Positions 1 to 5,251 are shown, counted from the stretch's first letter. The stretch is DNA of 10,957 nt from an uncultured Oscillibacter sp. (GCA_946183715.1 CAMHDB010000034.1:1-10957); one strand, 5' to 3'. Notes: generated by a model from the sequence alone, not told the origin. A program made the numbers and translations.

Positions 1-644
1 ATACGGCAACCGTCGAGGCCGGTATAGAGGGCGATTTTCCGCAGGTCGTGCAAAATTCTGTCGTGTTCCTCATCATAGAGGTTTTCGGGGGTGGTGGCGG
101 TGTAGTCGAAGCGGAACTGGATGGACGCGCCCGGAATCGCCCGGAACCGTTCCAGATAGGGGACAATCTTTTCGGCGGGGTAGTTCTTGTAGAGCACGCA
201 GTTGACGCGGAAGGGTACCGGAAGGCGCGCAAGCAGACTGTCATTCGATTCCACGACATATTTTTGCATGTGGCGGGAAACATTGATACAGGTAATTTTG
301 CGGCGGTTGCGCGCGGCGAACGCGAGAATATCGTCCTCCGACTGGAACTCGGAGACGGGGAGCGTCGTATTGATAAAGACGCGGTGGGTCGTGGGAATCT
401 GGTCGAGCATGACCTGAAGGGAATCGAGTTCGGAAAGGGGCTCTCCCCCGGTGAAAACGAAGTCGCAGTAGGGGGTAATGGCGTCCATGCGGCGGATACT
501 CTGGCAGATTTTCTGCAGAGAGAATCCGGTCAGGTCGGCGTACTCGCCCTTGTTGATACAGAACGGGCAGTGATTCTTACAGTCATACGGGACAAAGACC
601 GTGACAGTCGCTCCGCCCTGACGGGTTTTGTAGGGATGTTCCAT
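1..644 (-). CDS. Radical SAM domain protein (N-terminal 214 aa, cut by window edge)
   Basis: Translating the minus strand from ATG at 644 gives an open frame to the window edge. Residues 22-29 read CKNHCPFC, the CX3CX2C motif (Cys22, Cys26, Cys29) that holds the 4Fe-4S cluster of radical SAM enzymes. Residues 64-69 read FTGGEP, the usual GGEP motif that contacts S-adenosylmethionine. The motif lies very near the N-terminus with no leading domain, as in short single-domain members of roughly 250 aa. The start is supported by AAAGG on the minus strand at 656-660, 11 nt upstream. The reaction cannot be told from this part: activating-enzyme-like, 7-carboxy-7-deazaguanine-synthase-like and uncharacterised members share these motifs, and no glycyl-radical enzyme is visible next door. 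It is transcribed divergently from the DUF368 gene. The family call is secure; the substrate is unknown. Confidence 0.9.
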   Translation of the reverse strand, partial: MEHPYKTRQGGATVTVFVPYDCKNHCPFCINKGEYADLTGFSLQKICQSIRRMDAITPYCDFVFTGGEPLSELDSLQVMLDQIPTTHRVFINTTLPVSEFQSEDDILAFAARNRRKITCINVSRHMQKYVVESNDSLLARLPVPFRVNCVLYKNYPAEKIVPYLERFRAIPGASIQFRFDYTATTPENLYDEEHDRILHDLRKIALYTGLDGCR

Positions 645-663
645 GATTCAATCTGCCTTTCGT

Positions 664-679
664 ACCCGGCGCGCCGGGT
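664..679. promoter_or_regulatory. Perfect 16-bp palindrome upstream of the radical SAM gene
   Basis: ACCCGGCGCGCCGGGT is a perfect self-complementary 16-mer just upstream of the AAAGG ribosome binding site of the radical SAM gene. It lies about where transcription would start if the TATAGA or TAGAAT hexamers inside the left inverted repeat serve as the -10. It could be an operator or a hairpin at the 5' end of the mRNA. The palindrome is directly visible; its function is inferred. Confidence 0.5.
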
Positions 680-681
680 GA

Positions 682-823
682 TTCTATCTATAAATGAGCA
701 AATTTGAAAAGTTGCACAAAGAATCGGGCGAAAGTCCTTGTATGGCGGACAATTTCGGGAATTTTGTCCGTGTCAAACGCGCATTTTCGTCGAATTGCCG
801 GATTTGCTCATTTATAGATTCTA
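682..823. repeat. MITE-like inverted-repeat element with TTCTA flanks
   Basis: TCTATAAATGAGCAAAT at 687-703 is the exact reverse complement of 802-818, a 17/17 match. The 132-bp unit is bordered immediately outside each end by TTCTA (682-686 and 819-823), as a 5-bp target-site duplication would look. Weaker matching arms continue inward, ending in GGACAA (747-752) opposite TTGTCC (764-769). There is no transposase frame inside. It resembles a miniature inverted-repeat transposable element. The alternative is a pair of identical operator or promoter elements placed symmetrically for the two divergent genes. Confidence 0.5.
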
Positions 824-827
824 TAAT
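822..827 (+). promoter_or_regulatory. Candidate -10 for the DUF368 gene
   Basis: TATAAT matches the sigma-A -10 consensus and lies at the right end of the inverted-repeat element, about 130 bp upstream of the start codon. No good -35 sits 16-18 bp upstream. TTGCTC at 804-809 is 12 bp away from TATAAT but 17 bp from an overlapping TATACG at 827-832. This is a tentative promoter only. Confidence 0.35.
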
Positions 828-904
828 ATACGGTTTGTTATTTTACCCGATTTCCGCCGCAAGGTCAAGAGAGAATCGAAAAAATGTACAGAAATGTGTG
901 ATAT

Positions 905-923
905 CTCCGGCGCGGGGCCGGAG
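905..923 (+). promoter_or_regulatory. Leader stem-loop upstream of the DUF368 gene
   Basis: CTCCGGC (905-911) pairs perfectly with GCCGGAG (917-923) around a 5-nt loop. The stem is 7 bp, ends about 20 nt before the ribosome binding site and has no T tract, so it is not a terminator. It may affect mRNA stability or translation. Confidence 0.4.
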
Positions 924-957
924 GGGACAAAGCGGTACAGTAAAGAGAGGGAATGCT

Positions 958-1782
958 ATGGGGAAGTTTCGCGGCTGGGGCCGTTACATCCTGTGCGGCG
1001 CGCTGATTGGCGCGGGCGCGATTCTGCCGGGGGTATCGGGGGGCGTGCTGGCGGTCGTGTTCGGAATCTACCGCCCCTTCATGGAACTGCTGACGCGTCC
1101 GAAGTCCGCCGCGCGGAAATACTGGCGTCTGGCGCTTCCGCTGGGCCTCGGCTGGGCCGTCGGGTTCTTCCTGATTGCCCGGGGCCTGAGCGCGTTCATG
1201 GCGTCGTCGGAGGCGGTGTGCGTGTGGCTCTTCACGGGCCTGATTGCCGGGAGTGTCCCGGCGCTGTTCCGCGAGGCCGGGAAAGAGGGCCGTCCGGTAT
1301 CGGCGTGGGCCTGTCTCGTACTCTCCGCGCTGTCGCTCTGGGCCGTGCTCTACTCTGTGCGGCATATTCTCCGCCTGCAGGCCGCCCCCGGTTTCTGGTC
1401 GTACAACTTCTGCGGCGTCCTCTGGGGCCTCGGTACCGTGCTCCCCGGGTTCAGCGCGTCGCCGATTATGATGGCCCTCGGGCTGTACAGGCCCCTGTTG
1501 GACGACTTGTCGAGTATGGATGTTGCGGCGCTGTTGTCGTGTCTGCCGGGGGCGGCGGTGTCGGCGACGCTCTTCGCGCGGCTCATGAACCGCCTGTTCC
1601 GTACACGCTACGCCGCCGTGTCACACGGGATTCTCGGCGTCGTCTGCGCGTCCACGCTCTCCATGACGCCCACGGACTACAGCGGCGCGTGGGAAGTCGT
1701 ACTCTCCGGGTTGTGTTGCGGCGGGGGCTTCCTGCTCGCGTCGCTCATGAACCGCATGCAGCCGCCCGCCGAGACAACTTGA
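958..1782 (+). CDS. popT: DUF368 membrane protein, polyprenyl-phosphate transporter (PopT family)
   Basis: This is a 274-aa, very hydrophobic protein. The family was shown in other bacteria to return undecaprenyl phosphate, the lipid carrier for peptidoglycan and other wall polymers, across the cytoplasmic membrane. The sequence shows the internal duplication typical of DUF368: a segment around residues 15-45 with ILPGVSGG and YRPFMELL matches one around 154-184 with VLPGFSAS and YRPLLDDL, so the two halves probably form inverted re-entrant hairpins. Several further hydrophobic stretches (about 58-75, 86-102, 117-134, 190-207, 222-235, 246-263) fit membrane helices. The start at 958 has AGAGAGGG at 944-951 with 6-nt spacing. 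The open frame continues upstream, but only through the inverted-repeat element, so a longer protein is unlikely. The length is normal for the family. It appears to be monocistronic. The symbol is by family similarity. Confidence 0.88.
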   Translation: MGKFRGWGRYILCGALIGAGAILPGVSGGVLAVVFGIYRPFMELLTRPKSAARKYWRLALPLGLGWAVGFFLIARGLSAFMASSEAVCVWLFTGLIAGSVPALFREAGKEGRPVSAWACLVLSALSLWAVLYSVRHILRLQAAPGFWSYNFCGVLWGLGTVLPGFSASPIMMALGLYRPLLDDLSSMDVAALLSCLPGAAVSATLFARLMNRLFRTRYAAVSHGILGVVCASTLSMTPTDYSGAWEVVLSGLCCGGGFLLASLMNRMQPPAETT

Positions 1783-1801
1783 CGCCGCCGCGAAAAAAGT
1801 C

Positions 1802-1830
1802 TTGCAATCGGCGGCGATATCGGATACAAT
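1802..1830 (+). promoter_or_regulatory. Sigma-A promoter of efp
   Basis: TTGCAA (1802-1807) and TACAAT (1825-1830) are separated by exactly 17 bp, with one mismatch each to TTGACA and TATAAT. This implies a start site near 1837 and a leader of about 54 nt. The leader contains a small CAGTT/AACTG hairpin (1845-1858). Confidence 0.75.
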
Positions 1831-1890
1831 AAATCGACCGAAAACAGTTGCGGAACTGCCCGCGACAACATCCTGTGAGGAGTGATTTCT

Positions 1891-2457
1891 ATGCCTACCA
1901 TTACAGCCGGGGAGTTCCGGAACGGCGTCACGTTCGAGATGGACGGAAAAGTCATGCAGGTGGTGGAGTTCCAGCACGTCAAGCCGGGCAAGGGCGCGGC
2001 GTTCGTGCGCACCAAGATGAAGAACGTCATCACCGGCGGCGTCACCGAGACTTCCTTCAACCCTACCGCGAAATTCGAGCAGGCGTCGATTGAGCGCCGC
2101 GACGCCGAATACCAGTGGAACGACGGCGACCTCTACCACTTCATGGACCCCACAACCTACGACGACATCCCCCTCAACCGCGACGTTCTGGGCGACGGCT
2201 TCCGGTTCGTCACCGAGAACACCATGTGCAAACTGCTCAGCTATAAAGGCTCCGTGTTCGGCGTGGAAGTGCCGAACTTCATGAACCTGACCGTCACGCA
2301 GACGGAACCGGGCGTCAAGGGCGACACCGCGACGAATGTCACGAAGGCCGCGATTCTGGAGACGGGCGCGGAAATCAAGGTGCCGCTGTTCATCAACGAG
2401 GGCGAGAAGATTCAGGTCGACACCCGCACGGGCGAATATCTGGGCCGGGTGAAGTAA
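1891..2457 (+). CDS. efp: Translation elongation factor P
   Basis: This 188-aa protein aligns end to end with EF-P, which binds between the P and E sites of a stalled ribosome and promotes peptide bond formation at consecutive prolines. The N-terminal KOW-like domain carries the loop HVKPGKGAAFVR (residues 29-40), whose tip Lys34 is the position modified in many bacteria. The loop is of the Bacillus/Clostridia type. The C-terminal OB domains end in the typical GEKIQVDTRTGEYLGRVK. I place the start at ATG 1891, with GAGGAG at 1877-1882 and 8-nt spacing. An in-frame GTG at 1882 overlaps that ribosome binding site and is rejected. It has its own promoter at 1802-1830. The next gene follows after 32 nt and is probably co-transcribed. 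No EF-P modification gene is visible in the window. Confidence 0.97.
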   Translation: MPTITAGEFRNGVTFEMDGKVMQVVEFQHVKPGKGAAFVRTKMKNVITGGVTETSFNPTAKFEQASIERRDAEYQWNDGDLYHFMDPTTYDDIPLNRDVLGDGFRFVTENTMCKLLSYKGSVFGVEVPNFMNLTVTQTEPGVKGDTATNVTKAAILETGAEIKVPLFINEGEKIQVDTRTGEYLGRVK

Positions 2458-2489
2458 GCAAGCGCGAATCCGAAAGGAGGCGGCGTAGT

Positions 2490-2903
2490 ATGAGTATCGG
2501 AGAGCAAGTAGCGTACCTGAAAGGGCTTGCCGAGGGCATGGAACTGGGCAAGGACAAGAAAGAGGGTAAACTTCTTTCGGAAATCATCGATATTCTGGGC
2601 GGCGTGGCGGACGAACTGGAGGCCCTGCGCGAGGAACAGGAGGCCTTGTCGGAGACGCTGGACGCCGTCAGCGACGATTTGGCGGACGTGGAAGGGTTCT
2701 TCTCCGACGACGACGAGGACGACGAGGAAGCCTGTTACGCGGCGACCTGTCCGGGCTGTCAGGAGACGGTGTACTTTGACGAGGACGCGCTGGAAGAGGG
2801 CGAAATCGTCTGTCCGAACTGCGGGCGGAAACTGGAATTTGACCTGTTAGACGCCCCCGAAGACGCGGATACCCCGGACAGTCCGGAACCGTCCGAAGCG
2901 TAA
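2490..2903 (+). CDS. CD1247-type zinc-ribbon protein
   Basis: This 137-aa protein has a conserved N-terminal segment (IGEQVAYLKGLAEGM, residues 3-17), a predicted coiled coil at about 22-70, a very acidic linker (DDDEDDEE, 73-80) and a C-terminal zinc ribbon with Cys87-Pro-Gly-Cys90 and Cys108-Pro-Asn-Cys111. The last 17 residues are acidic and Pro/Ser-rich. This architecture matches the clostridial proteins annotated with a CD1247 N-terminal domain, which often lie beside efp as here. Their function is not established; the coiled coil and ribbon suggest a small binding or assembly protein. The start is clear: AAAGGAGG at 2473-2480, 9 nt before ATG. The 32-nt gap after efp with no promoter suggests one transcript. 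The C-terminus overlaps a 40-bp tandem repeat (2872-2951). Confidence 0.85.
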   Translation: MSIGEQVAYLKGLAEGMELGKDKKEGKLLSEIIDILGGVADELEALREEQEALSETLDAVSDDLADVEGFFSDDDEDDEEACYAATCPGCQETVYFDEDALEEGEIVCPNCGRKLEFDLLDAPEDADTPDSPEPSEA

Positions 2904-2951
2904 GAGAAAACCCCCGGACAGTCCGGAGACACCGGAAGCATAAAGCGACGC
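2872..2951. repeat. Imperfect 40-bp tandem duplication across a stop codon
   Basis: CCCCGGACAGTCCGGA occurs at 2872-2887 and again at 2912-2927, with further matches downstream (GAAGC, TAA) at the same 40-bp offset. The first copy encodes the end of the zinc-ribbon protein and its stop; the second lies in the intergenic region. The core CCGGAC-A-GTCCGG is itself palindromic. Confidence 0.6.
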
Positions 2952-2978
2952 CGTTCCCGTGGCCTGCGGGGACGGCGT
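2948..2978. terminator. Shared stem-loop between convergent genes
   Basis: ACGCCGTTCCCG (2948-2959) pairs with CGGGGACGGCGT (2967-2978) over 12 bp with one G-T wobble and a 7-nt loop. It lies between the convergent zinc-ribbon and pantothenate kinase genes. The plus-strand tail is only GTTTGACGTT, so it is a weak intrinsic terminator that may act in both directions. Confidence 0.55.
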
Positions 2979-2984
2979 TTGACG

Positions 2985-3818
2985 TTACTCGGAATCCTGT
3001 AGGGCGCAGAGGGCCGCGCCGATTGCCGTCGCGAACGTCGCGTTTTCCGGGATGATGTAGTGAATGCCGTAAAGCCTCTCGAAGTTGCGGAAGTTCTCCT
3101 CCGCCTGCGGGAGTGTCGTCATGGAACCTGTCAGCACGACCGTTTTCGTGTCACAGCACCGACAGGCGAGTACCGTCATGGTACCGATTGCCTGTAGGAC
3201 AAGATTCACCGTCCCGGCGGCCAAGTCGGCGGGCGTGGCGTCCTCCGCCAGATTGCCGTAATTCGCCGCCGTCAGCGTCGGGTCAAGCGTCACGGCGGGG
3301 TTGCGCGTCAGGTCGCGGATTGTTAAATCAACGTGTCCCAAGTCGCCCCGCGCCGCCAGTTTCTTGATACTCCCGAAGCGCTCCATTCCCACGAGTTTCT
3401 TGCAAAGCCCGCCGAGCGTCCCGCCGCCGATTCCGCTCCCGCACAGGTGTTCGACACGTTTCCCGCGCTCCGCCCACAGGAACGCCGTCCCCGTGCCCAT
3501 CGACACCACAAGCGCCGATTCCTGTCCCGACAGCGCCAGCGCCCCCGCCCCGCTTGATGAGAACTCGTCGACACGGCACGTAGGCAGATGGAATACGCCG
3601 CGCTCCTCGTAACTCGCCCCGACACCCGTCAGCGCCACGCGCCGCACGTCGTCAAGGGACAGCCCGTTTTCGCTCAGGTAGTTCCCCAGCGCCCCGTATA
3701 AACTCGTGAGAGGGTCTTCCGCCTTGGCCCGCAACATCGACAGTACGCTCTTATCCTCGCGCAGTCCCACGACTTTCGTCGTAGAGCCGCCTACGTCTAT
3801 TCCAAGTGTCACCTTCAT
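2985..3818 (-). CDS. coaW: Type II pantothenate kinase
   Basis: This 277-aa cytoplasmic kinase phosphorylates pantothenate with ATP, the first step of coenzyme A synthesis. The ASKHA fold is visible from its nucleotide-binding motifs: GIDVGGSTTK at residues 6-15 (phosphate 1 loop), SMGTGTA at 106-112 and GSGIGGGTLGGL at 127-138. This arrangement and length fit the bacterial type II enzymes of Staphylococcus/Clostridia rather than type I (CoaA) or type III (CoaX). The start at 3818 has AAAAGGAG (3827-3834, minus) with 8-nt spacing; the open frame continues upstream across the promoter and is not used. A TTGACA-17-TATCAT promoter lies directly upstream. Type II enzymes are often less sensitive to CoA feedback; that is family knowledge, not visible here. 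No other CoA gene is in the window. Confidence 0.92.
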   Translation of the reverse strand: MKVTLGIDVGGSTTKVVGLREDKSVLSMLRAKAEDPLTSLYGALGNYLSENGLSLDDVRRVALTGVGASYEERGVFHLPTCRVDEFSSSGAGALALSGQESALVVSMGTGTAFLWAERGKRVEHLCGSGIGGGTLGGLCKKLVGMERFGSIKKLAARGDLGHVDLTIRDLTRNPAVTLDPTLTAANYGNLAEDATPADLAAGTVNLVLQAIGTMTVLACRCCDTKTVVLTGSMTTLPQAEENFRNFERLYGIHYIIPENATFATAIGAALCALQDSE

Positions 3819-3855
3819 GGTAAGCGCTCCTTTTCGCCGGAGTTCCAGCGCCCCC

Positions 3856-3884
3856 ATGATACGGAAAGAATCACCGCCTGTCAA
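3856..3884 (-). promoter_or_regulatory. Sigma-A promoter of the pantothenate kinase gene
   Basis: On the minus strand, TTGACA (3884-3879) and TATCAT (3861-3856) have a 17-bp spacer. The -35 is perfect and the -10 has one mismatch. It gives a short leader of about 30 nt. Confidence 0.8.
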
Positions 3885-3917
3885 GGAAAATCTCGCCCAT
3901 GAATTGACCAAACGCAT

Positions 3918-3948
3918 AAAAAACGCCCCCGGGATTTCTCTCGGAGGC
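3918..3948 (-). terminator. Intrinsic terminator of the secreted-protein gene
   Basis: Read on the minus strand, GCCTCCG pairs with CGGGGGC (one G-T wobble) around a loop of about 10 nt, followed by GTTTTTT. It lies 16 nt after the stop codon of the secreted-protein gene and separates it from the pantothenate kinase promoter. Confidence 0.75.
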
Positions 3949-3963
3949 TTGTTTTGCGGCTTG

Positions 3964-4650
3964 TTACCAAAGTTTAACCTTAAATTCGATTGGATAAGCC
4001 GCCACCTTATTGTTGATGGCATTACTGACGCTGTTGCCGCCATACAACTTGAACTCCGTTTTTGCCGTACCAAACGGGAGATTTACTTCTTTGACATAAG
4101 CTGTCGTGAAGCATGAAGCCCCCGCGCCTTTCCACTGGGTGTTTTTCAAGCCGACATCCAGCAACCACTTGCTATTTGAGACATAATCGACGCGCCGTAT
4201 TCCGTATCCCAAGAACTCAATCCTGAAAGACGGTCTTTCGTTATGCACCATCTTAGTCAGCGGAGTAAAGCGGATTCGCCAGTAAATCTTCAGACTTCCC
4301 TTTTTCAAGAGATTCAGAAGTTGGGTATTTTGCGCCGCTGTTCCCCGATAGTTGCTTATTCCATTAGTTTCCGCAAGGTACTTTCTGTGCGTATAGCTGG
4401 AATCAACGCCCATGGCCTTTAATGCGTCAACTATATTCTTCTTGTTGCCTGTGTATTTCGGAAGGTATCCGGCCAGTATTTGCTTGGAAACCTGCGCCCC
4501 GTACTCTGCGGCTTCTGCCACGGTTTCCATACTCCAGAGATTAGCGCCCGGAATAATCGACGTGACCGGAGTAAGGATACTGAGCACTATAAGAATCGCA
4601 CAGAACAACTGCTTTGCCATTCTTCGAGTACCCATGTACTTGCGTTGCAC
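3964..4650 (-). CDS. Secreted protein with an endolysin-like wall-binding segment
   Basis: This is a 228-aa protein with a basic N-terminus and a hydrophobic core (about residues 13-34). The likely signal peptidase site is near TVAEA-AEY (43-50); there is no lipobox. Residues about 60-122 (motifs KYTG, IVDALKAMGVDSS, ISNYRGTAAQNTQLLNLLKKG) resemble, from memory, a module found at the C-terminus of clostridial amidases and phage endolysins, where it is thought to bind the wall. No catalytic domain is present. The remaining ~105 residues look beta-rich and are unrecognised. The start is GTG at 4650 with AAAGGG (4660-4665) 9 nt upstream; the in-frame ATGs at 4635 and 4620 lack a ribosome binding site. 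It is more AT-rich than its neighbours. A consensus promoter overlaps an operator shared in form with the divergent XRE regulator, so it is probably repressed by it. The function is unknown. Confidence 0.7.
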   Translation of the reverse strand: MQRKYMGTRRMAKQLFCAILIVLSILTPVTSIIPGANLWSMETVAEAAEYGAQVSKQILAGYLPKYTGNKKNIVDALKAMGVDSSYTHRKYLAETNGISNYRGTAAQNTQLLNLLKKGSLKIYWRIRFTPLTKMVHNERPSFRIEFLGYGIRRVDYVSNSKWLLDVGLKNTQWKGAGASCFTTAYVKEVNLPFGTAKTEFKLYGGNSVSNAINNKVAAYPIEFKVKLW

Positions 4651-4675
4651 TCTTTATCACCCTTTCTGTTGCCCG

Positions 4676-4700
4676 TGCTGTCCCAGTCACAAGGACAGCA
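4676..4700 (-). promoter_or_regulatory. Leader hairpin of the secreted-protein gene
   Basis: TGCTGTCC and GGACAGCA form a perfect 8-bp stem with a 9-nt loop in the ~130-nt leader, ending 10 nt before the ribosome binding site. No T tract follows on either strand, so termination is unlikely. It may control mRNA stability or translation. Confidence 0.45.
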
Positions 4701-4788
4701 AATTGCATGTCTTCCGTTGTGCTCTGATAAAAAGCCCCCTTTCACTTCATACAGGAATTGTCCTGCCCGCTAGCCCTACTGCCAGCTA

Positions 4789-4817
4789 ATACTACCATAC
4801 TTGATTTTATTTGTCAA
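4789..4817 (-). promoter_or_regulatory. Sigma-A promoter of the secreted-protein gene
   Basis: On the minus strand, TTGACA (4817-4812) and TAGTAT (4794-4789) are spaced by 17 bp. The -35 is perfect and the -10 has two mismatches. Operator 1 covers the -35 and part of the spacer, so bound repressor should block RNA polymerase. Confidence 0.78.
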
Positions 4818-4820
4818 GTA
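4798..4820. promoter_or_regulatory. Operator 1 (ACTTGA-N9-TCAAGT)
   Basis: TACTTGA (4798-4804) and TCAAGTA (4814-4820) are perfect inverted arms. The core hexamers and 9-bp spacing are identical to operator 2. It overlaps the -35 of the secreted-protein promoter. It is most likely a dimer site for the adjacent XRE regulator. Confidence 0.65.
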
Positions 4821-4848
4821 AATTTTTTAGTTCATTAAAATTTCAATC

Positions 4849-4873
4849 GAACTTGATACTATACATCAAGTTC
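4849..4873. promoter_or_regulatory. Operator 2 (ACTTGA-N9-TCAAGT) on the regulator promoter
   Basis: GAACTTGAT (4849-4857) and ATCAAGTTC (4865-4873) are perfect 9-bp inverted arms. Within it, TGATACTAT (4854-4862) reads as an extended -10 (TGnTACTAT) for the plus-strand regulator gene, with no clear -35. Its centre is 52 bp from that of operator 1, about five helical turns, so both sites face the same side of the DNA. This fits autorepression. Confidence 0.68.
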
Positions 4874-4885
4874 GGAGGTGGTCAC

Positions 4886-5200
4886 ATGATTAACTTTAAG
4901 GCGTTGGGCAAGCGAATCAAGAAAGCGCGTAAGAAAAAGGGTCTGACGCAAGAAAAGTTCGCGGAAATGGTAGATATTGCCACGGAGTACGAAAGCCGTA
5001 TCGAAACGGGCGCGGCGCGTCCCAGTCTGGTACTGCTTGAGAAGATTTCCAGCGTTTTGGAAATGGACGAGGCGGAGATTATGTTCGGCAACAAATCGGA
5101 CGAGGAGGAAGTCAAAGACCTGATGAACAAGATTTTCTCTATGGACGCGAAAAAGCGCCGCGCCGTCGAGCATATAATTGACGTAATCTCCGACCTGTAA
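4886..5200 (+). CDS. XRE-family (HTH_3) transcriptional regulator
   Basis: This is a 104-aa DNA-binding protein. Residues about 7-62 form a Cro/C1-type helix-turn-helix (LGKRIKKARKKKGLTQEKFAE, then a recognition segment around YESRIETGAARPS). The short C-terminal part (about 71-104) is charged and helical and probably serves for dimerisation. There is no peptidase or ligand-binding domain. The start at 4886 has GGAGGTG at 4874-4880 with 5-nt spacing. The frame is open upstream to 4811, but that stretch contains the operator and promoter. Two matching palindromes in the divergent intergenic region point to autoregulation and control of the neighbouring secreted-protein gene. Short XRE proteins of this size are also common in phages and conjugative elements; no other such gene is seen here. 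Confidence 0.88.
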   Translation: MINFKALGKRIKKARKKKGLTQEKFAEMVDIATEYESRIETGAARPSLVLLEKISSVLEMDEAEIMFGNKSDEEEVKDLMNKIFSMDAKKRRAVEHIIDVISDL

Positions 5201-5211
5201 CGACAAACGGC

Positions 5212-5229
5212 CCCCGGATTTCTCCGGGG
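5212..5229. terminator. Weak stem-loop after the regulator gene
   Basis: CCCCGG and CCGGGG form a 6-bp stem with an ATTTCT loop, 11 nt after the stop codon. No T tract follows on the plus strand (CTGTCAGG), so it is a weak terminator or an mRNA 3'-end stabiliser. Its sequence closely resembles the terminator at 3921-3952. Confidence 0.4.
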
Positions 5230-5251
5230 CTGTCAGGTGCCGAGAAAGCGC

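Larger units (their letters stand above)
645..957. other. AT-rich divergent intergenic region
   Basis: This 313-bp gap separates the divergent radical SAM and DUF368 genes and is clearly richer in A+T than its neighbours. It holds a 16-bp palindrome at 664-679, a 132-bp element with terminal inverted repeats at 687-818, a TATAAT hexamer at 822-827 and a leader hairpin at 905-923. I see no convincing gene. The long plus-strand frames crossing it only extend the DUF368 frame upstream and have no ribosome binding site. Confidence 0.7.

Noticed and set aside
48..707. Plus-strand reading frame opposite the radical SAM gene
   Set aside because: It is an antisense shadow: the minus strand carries clear radical SAM motifs, and this frame has no recognisable domain or ribosome binding site.
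694..957. N-terminal extension of the DUF368 frame
   Set aside because: The frame is open, but it begins inside the left inverted repeat, has no ribosome binding site there and is not membrane-like. The ATG at 958 has a good site and gives the normal family length.
1882..1890. GTG start for EF-P
   Set aside because: It overlaps the GAGGAG that serves ATG 1891 and would add three residues absent from the family.
3819..4073. Upstream extension of the pantothenate kinase
   Set aside because: It runs through the TTGACA-17-TATCAT promoter and the neighbouring terminator. The protein motif GIDVGG belongs near the N-terminus, as it is with the 3818 start.
4541..4708. Small minus-strand reading frame (about 55 codons) from ATG 4708 in the secreted-gene leader
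   Set aside because: Its ribosome binding site is poor, it overlaps the secreted-protein gene in another frame, and it shows no protein-like pattern. A regulatory upstream frame cannot be excluded but is not supported.
4811..4885. Longer XRE regulator starting at TTG 4811
   Set aside because: The extension would cover operator 2 and the promoter, and a strong ribosome binding site precedes ATG 4886.
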